From Liopterus haemorrhoidalis (lineage: Eukaryota > Arthropoda > Insecta > Coleoptera > Dytiscidae): DNA of 64,000 bases. This document shows positions 55,933 to 64,000 of the stretch, one piece after another (position 1 is the first letter of the stretch; every line of letters starts with the position of its first letter). Position numbers and translations under genes: made by a program. The stretch covers positions 38,840,250-38,904,249 of the forward strand of contig OZ020616.1 of the NCBI GenBank assembly GCA_963971575.1, written 5' to 3'. A model generated the notes under the pieces. That model was not told the origin of the DNA. It saw only the letters and a program-made list of their open reading frames with translations, and ran no database searches.

Positions 55933-56275
55933 CTGTCTAGGCGCGCACCCAGGATTTCTTGGGGAGGGGTTTAGAGGACAAAATTGTTTTACACGGGTAA
56001 ATTTTCATCGGAACAAAAATGTCCAACAACCAAAGAAGGAGTTCTTTACCTTTCAAATTCAAGTAATGCCCTAAAAAAAGTTCTCGCTTCAAAAATGCAC
56101 GTGATGATCCAAAATAAATGGTCCTCATTTCGATAATGCAAATAATGACCTAAACAAAAAAGCTCATGAGCTCCAAAATTCAAGTGAAGGAATGAAAACT
56201 CTCAATTGTGTTTTTAAGGAACTTAAAACACGTGTTTTTAGTACTTGGGGGGGGGGGGGTGCGCGCCTTATACTG
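55933..56275. mobile_element. TIR element with internal ~40-bp tandem repeat
   Basis: The ends CTGTCTAGGCGCGCACCC and (reverse complement of the right) CAGTATAAGGCGCGCACCC are inverted repeats with TA outside both. Between about 56038 and 56205 there are four diverged units of a ~40-bp repeat. Each runs AGTTCTC..., CTTCAAAAATTCAAGTAATG-like, then a CCTAAAAAA-like end. A G-run (13 G) adjoins the right end. Confidence 0.65.
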
Positions 56276-56559
56276 TAACTAAGTTTTTAGTGAAATTCCA
56301 TAAGATTAAGATATTTGAATTTTCTTCTAGTACATAATATATACATACATCTTAAACAAGAAACACCAATAAGTTTTCCAAATGAGCACCTCCGACCGTT
56401 ACACAGCTTTTTAGTCTCTACGGCCAATTGTCAATAGAATTATGAGATGTTTCTTGGAAAGATTTTCATGAAATGATTTTTAATATCGAGGAGGCAATAT
56501 AACCAATTCAACCAAAATAACGACAGTATGATACTACGTGTTCACGACAAGCTCATGAG
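56276..56559. other. Spacer
   Basis: Possibly contains the unreadable N-terminal half of the transposase relic that follows. Nothing specific was recognised. Confidence 0.35.
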
Positions 56560-56990
56560 AAAGCGTCGACGATCCAGAGAGGCCATTATTCTGCTTCATT
56601 TATGGTTTGACGGGGCACGAGAAATGGACAAAAAAATCGGAAGGAGTGTATTAGGAAATCGTGTTGAAGTCGATAGTTAAAGAACTAAACAACTCCCTCT
56701 TCGCTCGTTAACACTAGAGCCTCCAGCAAGACTGCACAGCAATGACTTGAAAGCAATGTACTGGCTTTCATTTCTCTTGTGGAATAGCTGTCTAGTAGCT
56801 CTGACCTCAATCCCCTGGACTACGTACTCTGATCCATGCTTCAGGACATGGCCAGCAAAAAGAGACATCATTATATCGCTAGTCTGCAGCGCCTCTGGAT
56901 GTAGGCAGTGAATGATTTTCTTGTAGAAATCCCAGGCCGCAGAGCTGTGTAATGGCCAGAGATGGTCATTTTGAAAACTAATTGGTTATC
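56560..56990 (+). pseudogene. Tc1/mariner-superfamily transposase relic (GGHFE-ending group)
   Basis: SSSDLNPLDYVLWSMLQDMA followed by SKKRHHYIASLQRLW matches the catalytic C-terminal motif DLNPLDY..W..LE.......H.....LK. The acid-carrying LDY is intact. The final ARDGHFEN corresponds to the C-terminal A.GGHFE signature of this group. Stops and frameshifts separate the pieces. A minus-strand frame over it is a shadow. Confidence 0.75.
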
Positions 56991-57012
56991 TTGTTTTAAA
57001 TGCATCTACATA

Positions 57013-57195
57013 TAGACTATTTCATACGTTAAAGTGAAACTAACTGGAATTTTCATTTTCCCAAGTTGTCATGAATTATCTTTTTAAAGTTTGGAGTGGT
57101 TTTTTGCTAAACAAAATGACCAAAAGCCTCACTTAATAGGTAAAAGTTACTAGATTTTAAAATCTAGTTCCGCTTAAACCAAAGAAATAGGCAAT
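57013..57195 (+). mobile_element. GGCTATT-family short MITE, copy E
   Basis: TATAGACTATTTCATACGTT at the left and TCTAGTTCCGCTTAAACC at the right, with the interior GTTTGGAGTGGTTTTTTGCT matching copy B (7565-7729). About 180 bp, diverged. Confidence 0.65.
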
Positions 57196-57704
57196 ATATT
57201 ATATACTAAAAAAAAATTAAAATATCTTTAAGCATCTTATGGAATTTCATTGAAAACTGTGTGACCCTCCGTGCAGCGTTCTTAGATGGCTTTCTCTTGA
57301 AATCCATCTTTGCTTATATTCAGTCTTCCAAGATAGATAAGATAATTGTTTAATTCATGAAAAAATTAAATTATATTCAACAGATTTTTTTCTGAAAAAT
57401 TTACTATTTTCATATATAAACCGAAGCAAATAAATTTTCTTTTTATAGATTACTTAACTTCTATCTCATTATCATACCAAAACACCACCATTTTTTATCC
57501 GCGGATTTTACTTTCAGAACTTTAAATCTCCTGATGAACTTTATATGTATCCCTCAGGACTTTAACGTTAACATAAAAGTAACGTAAACGTTATCTTAAT
57601 CTACCCTGGTATAAAGCAGATTTTTGAAACAGTACTGTGCTACTGTGCACATAACACATTTGGAATATTCTCAAGATTATCTTATTCAGGTTTATATAAA
57701 TTAA
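57196..57704. other. Unassigned AT-rich spacer
   Basis: Nothing recognised. Confidence 0.4.
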
Positions 57705-57707
57705 TTA

Positions 57708-58275
57708 TAGACCGGGAGCTCATGACAGTTTTTGGTCTCCGATTTCATACAGCATGCCTTTTGGAGGAGAGAATATTTACCTTGTGACAACAAAAAAGGG
57801 ATGGTACTAAACCCCTGCACGCTTTCCGGTCATAGGAAAATTGCATTTCCATTTAAACACAAATTTTTTGTGCTTTTCTCTGATTTAATATTGCTTGCCC
57901 TTTTGTCAAAAGAAAGTTATAACAAATTAAAAGTCTTTTAAATATATGCATGCGATTCGGAGGGTCCCAAAGGGATCAAACGGTCATGTGATCTTGTATT
58001 AAAAAAATATGATTTTCCGCGTTTTCATACAGCATGCCTATAATTAAAAGACTTTAAATTTGTTATAACTTTCTTTTGACAAAAGGGCAAGCAATATTAA
58101 GTCAGAGAAAAATACAAAAATTTTGTGCAAGTGGAAATGCAATTTTCCCTATGACCGGAAAGCGTGCAGGGGTTTAGTACCATCCCTTTTTTGTTGTCAC
58201 AGGGTAAATATTCTCTCCTCCAAAAGGCATGCTGTATGAAATCGGAGACCAAAAATGTCATGAGCTCCCGGTCTA
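57708..58275. mobile_element. Long-armed foldback element, TTA duplication
   Basis: TAGACCGGGAGCTCATGACA at the left is the inverted partner of TGTCATGAGCTCCCGGTCTA at the right. The arms (57708-57939 and 58047-58275, about 230 bp) agree at roughly 95% of positions around a loop of about 107 bp. TTA flanks both (57705-57707, 58276-58278), compatible with a PIF/Harbinger-type MITE. CATACAGCATGCC occurs in both arms and again in the loop. A 69-codon frame in the left arm is not considered a gene. Confidence 0.85.
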
Positions 58276-58401
58276 TTATGTAGGCAATTCAAAAGACAGA
58301 TTTAGGTAACTTAACGTAGCTTGATACTTGATATGCGTTGAAGAAAACATAGACACCCGATGTGCAACAGAGATGTGGCACGCTGTAGTAATGCAATTTT
58401 A
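58276..58401. other. Spacer
   Basis: Short AT-rich sequence between two elements. Nothing recognised. Confidence 0.4.
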
Positions 58402-58642
58402 AGGGTTTTGTAGGTATGACCAAAAAACCCTTATACCGTCATTTTGTCGTCTGTCTGTCTGTCTGTTCGGTAAAAATTGTAGCCAAACAGCTAAACCTAG
58501 AGAGTTGAAATTTGGCATGCTTATACAACTCTTTGACCCCACATAGGAAAAATACTAAAACATCTAAAAAATACATCCCCGTAAAAATATAAATAAATAT
58601 GTGTTCGTCGAAAAAAATATATTTTTTTAAAATTCTGTTATA
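58402..58642 (+). mobile_element. Helentron-like element, copy 4 (5' part only)
   Basis: AGGGTTTTGTAGGTATGACC, four GTCT units (58448-58464), AAATTGTAGCCAAACAGCTA, up to AAAATTCTGT. It stops where a Tc1/mariner-type element has inserted at TA, and its continuation (expected GGTATCAAATGAAAGCC) is not present beyond that element. Confidence 0.8.
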
Positions 58643-59517
58643 CAGGGTGTTTGTTTGAAGCGGGCACCCCGAAAATCTCCTTTGTTTGTAAAGATACAAA
58701 AAATCTGCAGAACAAATGTTAAACTAGACAAAAAGGTCCATCTAAAGGTTACTATAAGAATTCTGAGGCACTTCCGGTTTCACTGGAAATGATGTCAACT
58801 TTTGATCTAGCATAGGGAATCGATAATTTTATATTTTTTTCCTAAAAGTACATTAAATTAGCTTTACAATGACACCAAAAAATCATATTTTTATGTTAAC
58901 CATTTCAAAATGGCGACCATTTATTTACAAAATAATAATCAACATAAGTTTTACAAAGTTGAACGTAGTAAGCTTTGAAAACAATAAAAAAAGAAACAAA
59001 CAATAAAATATCTCTAAAATAAACTATTTGACTATTTAGAAAAAAAAAAAACTATTACTTATTACAATAATTTTACAAAAAAAAAAAAAAATTACAAATG
59101 TTCGATCAAACCACCATTATTGTCCACACATTTTCTCATTCTTAATAAAAACTCTCCATCGCCCTTATAAGAGTACACTCTTGGATATCCCGGATTGCAC
59201 TTCTAACCATTTCTTCTAAATCTAAATTTTGTAAATAAATGGTCGCCATTTTGAAATGGTTAACATAAAAATATGACTTTTTGGTGTCATTGTAAAGCTA
59301 ATTTAATGTACTTTTAGAAAAAAAATATAAAATTATCGATTCCCTATGCTAGATCAAAAGTTGACATCATTTCCGGTGAAACCGGAAGTGCCTTAGAATT
59401 CTTATAGTAACCTTTAGATGGGCCTTTTTATCTAGTTTAACTTTTGTTCTGAAGATTTTTTGTATCTTTACAAATAAAGGAGATTTTCGGGGTGCCCCGT
59501 TTCAAACAAACACTCTG
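58643..59517. mobile_element. Tc1/mariner-superfamily derivative with ~295-bp TIRs
   Basis: Arms 58643-58937 and 59223-59517 are inverted copies with a few percent difference, starting CAGGGTGTTTGTTTGAAGCG, and TA flanks the element (58641-58642, 59518-59519). The centre holds the last ~45 codons of a transposase on the minus strand. 875 bp, non-autonomous. Confidence 0.85.
59092..59231 (-). pseudogene. Transposase C-terminal tip
   Basis: The minus-strand frame QNLDLEEMVRSAIRDIQECT, LIRAMESFLLRMRKCVDNNG, GLIEHL, stop (59092-59094) matches the C-terminal ...R.R.CI...GGHFEHL of one group of Tc1/mariner-like transposases. Catalytic regions are absent. The frame seems to begin in the right inverted arm. 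Confidence 0.7.
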
Positions 59518-59519
59518 TA

Positions 59520-60213
59520 TATTGTATTTTATTATTATATTTAAAAGATTCAAACCGCAGATAATAATCATTATTTTACAACCCTACATCGGCTTAAAAT
59601 TTTAGGAAAACAACTGTTAATTAGCTTATCGTCTTTTATGCCTTCGCTATTTTCATTCTAATGGCTTTATAAATATTTTATATTTAACTTTATAAGTCAG
59701 TGTTCCATAATAATGAGTTCTATTTGGGAAAACTTTCCAGTGTGAAATTAATAAATTAAAATACACACTGCTTTATCTCACAAGTTCTAAAAGCTTATGC
59801 AAGTACAAAGCGATGCTGTTTACGTTTTATTTAGTCTGTATGAATCTGCCAAATGGAAAAGCAAAGTAGATGTACGTTATGTTTGAGATACACACATATT
59901 GCAGCTAAATATTTCAAAAGTTTGCATGTCTGTTAAGAAACATGACTACAGTTTAGAAAGAATTACTTATGTGAGCAAAGTGTATCTCTCTTTCATCTTG
60001 GATAACTTTGGCTTCATTCATACACATCTTAATCTATGAAGTGCCAGTTATTTCCCGTTATATTTTATACAGAGGCTCTATTAACTCTTACGGAGGTGGT
60101 ACTTAAAATGTACAAAATTTGAATAAAATAATCGTTCTTGAGTTTTATAAATACCATAAATACTTTATTTACCTACTTATGAAACAATGTAGGTAAATAT
60201 TTTTTTCATTTTT
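59520..60213. other. Unassigned AT-rich spacer
   Basis: Nothing recognised. Confidence 0.4.
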
Positions 60214-60260
60214 AGGGTTTTGTAGGTATGACCAAAAAACCCTTATACCGTCATTTTGTC

Positions 60261-60318
<58 letters not shown>

Positions 60319-61290
60319 TCGGTAAAAATTGTAGCCAAACGGCTAAACATAGAGAGTTGAAATTTGACTTATGAAAAATGCTTATACAAATCTTTGACCC
60401 GCACATAGAAAAAATACTAAAACATCTAAAAAACATATCCCCCTAAAAATATAAACAAATATGTGCTCATCGAAAATAAAAATATTTTTTTATAATTCTG
60501 AGTAGGGTATCAAATGAAAGCCCTTGGTACGTGGATTAACGATCAAATTTTTATTTTTGCAAAATAAATTATTTTGAAGCGATTTTTGCCAATATTGTGC
60601 AAAAAATTGTCCCACACCCTGTAGCCCAGATGGTTTAAACTAAAAATCTGAAAAAATTCTAAATAATGTACATTGGTGTGAACCGGAATAGTACAACAGG
60701 AATTTTCGATCAGATTATGTTTTTGGAAAAAAACGCATTTTTTGTGTTTTTTTGGCTAATAATGTACACAAGTTACAGTTTTGTAACACGCTCAAATGGA
60801 AGGCTTACTCCTGGTGTAGTGGTACTTGCGCTGGCCTTTTCACCCAACTAAGTCAGTTCGATCCCCACGAGAAGAGACAATATTTTTCTTTTGCTTTTTT
60901 TTGCATTTTTATGTTTAAATTATTTTTTCAAAATTCTAGTTATATTTTGGCAAATATTGCATTTAATTTTTAAAAGCGTAAATTTAATAACCAGTGGAAT
61001 TTGTTGAAATTATAATTAAATTCTGTTTCAATGTACATGAAATCAGAGGGGCGGAGCTTATAACAACAAATGAAAGACATAGGCGCAATTTTCAAAATCT
61101 TAAAGAAAAAAAAAAAATACTGCACATATTTAGAAACCTAAGTAATGGTATTAGGCGTTCGAATTAAACTTCACAAAACAAAAATTTTAATATAAAATTT
61201 GTTTTGGCATCCCAAATAATCATCATTCACTTACTAAATACCTGCAAAACCCTGAAATGTGTGAAAATTCACACTTCACATCAATTTTTT
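60214..61290 (+). mobile_element. Helentron-like element, copy 5, with (GTCT)14
   Basis: AGGGTTTTGTAGGTATGACC, then 14 uninterrupted GTCT units (60261-60318), AAATTGTAGCCAAACGGCTA, a long body nearly identical to copy 2, and the right end ATACCTGCAAAACCCT, GTGTGAAAATTCACAC, TTCACATCAATTTTT. The right inverted repeat lies inside the terminal hairpin. A tRNA-like module at 60800-60872 differs from that of copy 2. Short frames at 60251-60973 are incidental. Confidence 0.82.
60800..60872 (+). other. tRNA-like module inside Helentron-like copy 5
   Basis: A-box-like TGGTGTAGTGGTAC, then B-box-like AGTTCGATCCCC about 45 bp on. The outer stem does not pair like a tRNA. The sequence between the boxes is unrelated to the module at 33112 although the flanks on both sides are conserved. 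Confidence 0.6.
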
Positions 61291-61829
61291 TAGTATAAAA
61301 GATGTTGATGCATTAATTTGAAATCAATGGAGCAGGAATGAGGCATTGCCTAATGCAAGGTGTGAATAGTTCATTGTGTACATTAAAATGCATAGCATGG
61401 TGGTATAGTAAAGGCCATTGTTTCAACCTGTTGACACAACACTTGAATTCTGAATCGATTAAAAATTATGAAATGCAAGTGCGTAATTCATAAAAACAAT
61501 TTAATTTCAATATTTCATTAAAACTTTGCATATTAATATTGCTCTCTGTTTATGTACAATTGCGAACTAATATTTGAATTTATAGTTTTGCTTTAATTAG
61601 GTAAGTTAGAACATCCAATAGTGCACGCAAAGCTTATACATCTGTAGCAATTAGTAACTGTATTACATGCAGTAACTTCTAGACTGGTAATTCCATACCT
61701 CATCAAATAGAATACATATAATATAATATAATATTAAAATACAGACCAGTCTGCAGAAAACAATATAGTCATATCAGATTATCACTACTTCAGAAATTAA
61801 CGTGGCACCAATTCAGGAAAAAATTTAGG
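61291..61829. other. Unassigned AT-rich spacer
   Basis: Contains a short ATAATATAAT-type run near 61715-61735. Nothing else recognised. Confidence 0.4.
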
Positions 61830-62335
61830 AAAAACGCCTTCAGTGGTTTGGACATATCAGACGAGCAGCACCTATAGTGCGTTCGAAGATGAGTTTGCAG
61901 TATAGCTCTTATGGAAAATGGGAGCGGTGTTGCCAAATGTTGTAAAAGTGTCAAATGTGTCAATTATAATAATATGAAAAATTCGTATGATTTACAAAAA
62001 TTAACTCTTATAAAACTCAAAATAACAGTCAACAAAAACAAATGGCCATTTGTAGAATACTGCGTCTTCACAGATCAGCGCGTTTTAGGGCAATGTCGAC
62101 AAACAAGAAAAGGATAGTGGCTTTGTGTAAACCCATTAGAGAGTATGAAAAAGAACTACTCCATATGCCCTGTACTGCAAACTCACCTTTGAACGCACTA
62201 TAGTACAGTTCCCTACATTGCTCACAATTTGTATAGATGGCAAGCGCCCTAGCGGGAGACCAAAACAACGTTGGCAAGATACAATCAACGGTGACATAAT
62301 GGCTGCCCATTTACGTCCGAAAGAAGCGTTTGGTC
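61830..62335 (+). pseudogene. LINE ORF2 C-terminal end, split by a MITE
   Basis: KRLQWFGHIRRAAP before the MITE and DGKRPSGRPKQRWQDTINGD, then IMAAHLRPKEAFGQQ, after it are the two halves of the usual LINE ending (RLQWFGHV.RM ... GKRPRGRPK.RW.D.I..D). The MITE at 61875-62200 lies between them. Confidence 0.8.
61875..62200. mobile_element. MITE (TAGTGCGTTC ends) in a LINE
   Basis: TAGTGCGTTCGAAGATGAGT and the inverted ACTCACCTTTGAACGCACTA match with two or three differences over about 28 bp. TA lies outside both ends. 326 bp, no coding capacity of its own. Frames at 61911-62117 and 62068-62310 are incidental. Confidence 0.8.
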
Positions 62336-62338
62336 AGC

Positions 62339-62638
62339 AAAAGTCGACTTTTTTTTTTTCGGGTAAAATACGATCTTAAATGCAGTAAATCTTTAGATTA
62401 ACTCCATTTTCGAAATCTACGACTTCTAAATACCCGAAATTATACAACTCAGCAAATTAGATTTAAATAGCATAATTCCTTTTCGAACATTATTTAGAAA
62501 TCAGCTTTATTTGAGACCAGGTGCTGTAGACAAAGCTAAGAAAATAAATGCATTCCGTGGCATGGAGCATTTTAAATGTCATAATTTACAGCCGTTTTCA
62601 TTGGATAAGCCATATTTTTTACTTTATTTCGGGAAAAC
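62339..62638. other. Spacer
   Basis: Nothing recognised. Confidence 0.4.
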
Positions 62639-63402
62639 CAGAGGTACGTTCCAAAACCTATGGAGTTTACTCTAAACTTAACTCATAACTTAAAGTTTAG
62701 TAAGATCGTTCCAAAACATTCGAGTTTCGGTTTCGGTTTGAGTTAACCCTAGAGTTTACTCTTTTAACTCTGCTTGCAAGGTGGGTAATATTTACTCTAA
62801 TGCGCAGAATGCGTACGCATATAATGTAAGTTTTGACATATAGAAATTAACAGAAATTAATTATGGAAAACAGGAATTGTGGAAAAAAATTAACAGAGAT
62901 TCTTGATTCTGATATAGAAATATTTTACTTAATTATAAATAGGTATTTATTATACAATAGTCTGTAAATATTTAGTAAAATTATCGTTAATGATTTTTTC
63001 GTTTATGTCATTCTGAATTTCTTTAATCGATCTTCTAGCTCTTCTCGTTTTTAATTACCTTTTCTTCCATTCGTTCTATACGTTACTATCCTAAGGTACT
63101 TACTATCTTTCGCTTCCCACCTTTTATGGCATCATTAGATAATATAAAAATTTGCAATTAAAAATCACTACGTTGTTGACTGAAATCAGCAGCAATAATA
63201 CATACTTCCTTCTTCTTTTTATCCATCACTATTTAAAGATATTAATAGTTATTTAAAATAATATATCGTGTTGACAATATTTTAGCGGGAATTTTCATAT
63301 GAGCACTCCTAACCTTAACATTGCCGTTCCAAAACCGCATGACCACATTATCTTTGAGTAGACTCGAACTCCATATTAATAATGTTTTGGAACGTACCCC
63401 TG
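62639..63402. mobile_element. TIR element with repeated CGTTCCAAAAC boxes
   Basis: CAGAGGTACGTTCCAAAAC (left) and (reverse complement of the right) CAGGGGTACGTTCCAAAAC are inverted ends with one difference. The box (C)GTTCCAAAAC recurs at about 62707 and 63326 in direct orientation. Short pieces on the minus strand near 63000-63110 (RIERMEEKVIKNE) may be the tail of a Myb/MADF-like partner protein of Harbinger elements, but this is weak. No clear target duplication. 764 bp. Confidence 0.65.
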
Positions 63403-64000
63403 AAGAATAACAAATCATATGTTTTTTTTAAATTTCATTTTTGTAATTAACAGGTCCTATTTGGTCGACAGTGATATGAAAGGTGTTGAAATAATACGAA
63501 GTTGAGACTTTACACATTTCGGCCATTATCTTAAATTCGGCGCCCCTCAGAGAAAAGTTTCACACATATTCTTATAGCCAAGGATATGCCCTACAGATTT
63601 AGGAAGAATCGAAACAAAATGTTAATATACGTAGATTTGTAGTCATATAGTATATCATTATGTCTCGAAATTGGGGGAAAAATCTGTCAAAACTGAATAT
63701 TTTCGCCATTTTGATAACAAAGTCGTAATCTAAGACATTAACTTAATAAAAAAGCGACCCATTTCAGAAATCACTTTTTTGAGGCACAGAATTATGGGCG
63801 ATATTCAAACAAAGTCCGGATATTCGTGTACGGCGCGGCAAATTGTAGCTAAAGGTTCAGTCTACAAATATATATTTAGCTATTTCACTCCATCCTAAAA
63901 ATTAGTTATCGTTATCGTACGTTGCGCGCTATTCTTGCCTCCGTCTTGAATCCTACTCTGTTCACAAATAGGTGCTGCGGGTCAAAATGATTTTTAAATA
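63403..64000. other. Unassigned spacer to the right edge
   Basis: Nothing recognised. Confidence 0.4.

Noticed and set aside
57732..57941. 69-codon frame in the hairpin arm
   Set aside because: Lies entirely in the arm of a foldback MITE and has no recognised domain. The mirrored arm has indels that break it.

Overview
The window reads as gene-poor nuclear DNA from an arthropod, most likely an insect. It is AT-rich, has no long open reading frame, and I found no convincing host gene, rRNA or functional tRNA. Almost everything recognisable is transposon debris of kinds typical of insect genomes: mariner and Tc1-like elements, pogo/Tigger elements, hAT and PIF/Harbinger-like MITEs, non-LTR retrotransposons (RTE, R1/I-like, CR1-like), tRNA-derived SINEs, and a family of non-autonomous rolling-circle elements resembling Helentrons (DINE-1 type). 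All coding traces carry frameshifts, stops or deletions. I cannot name the species.

Layout. 0-6 kb: a degenerate ~130-145 bp tandem repeat running off the left edge, a hAT MITE with a perfect 8-bp target duplication, a SINE, a GGACAAA minisatellite and a Tc1 element with matching ends. 6-12 kb: a three-level nest of MITEs, then a Tigger element and a head-to-head mariner dimer, both lying between a distant inverted-repeat pair. 12-23 kb: LINE and mariner fragments, including two inverted copies of one LINE. 23-35 kb: two Helentron-like copies, a pogo MITE, R1-like LINE remains, one full-length mariner and one internally deleted mariner. 35-47 kb: foldbacks, MITEs, an RT fragment, a mariner relic and an RTE LINE with its (GAT)n tail. 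47-56 kb: a reversed Helentron-like copy, a LINE fragment with a MITE in it, a LINE hit by two nested MITEs plus a Helentron-like element, and a TIR element with an internal tandem repeat. 56-64 kb: a long-armed hairpin, a long-TIR Tc1/mariner derivative, another Helentron-like copy with (GTCT)14, a LINE split by a MITE, and a 764-bp TIR element.

The most notable pattern is the Helentron-like family (six copies). It has asymmetric inverted ends, a GTCT array varying from none to 14 units, a conserved hairpin at the right end, and in two copies unrelated tRNA-like modules in the same internal slot. Several nests give a clear order of insertion. No defence, metabolic or otherwise novel functional system was found. 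Identifications are by eye; family names below superfamily level are tentative.
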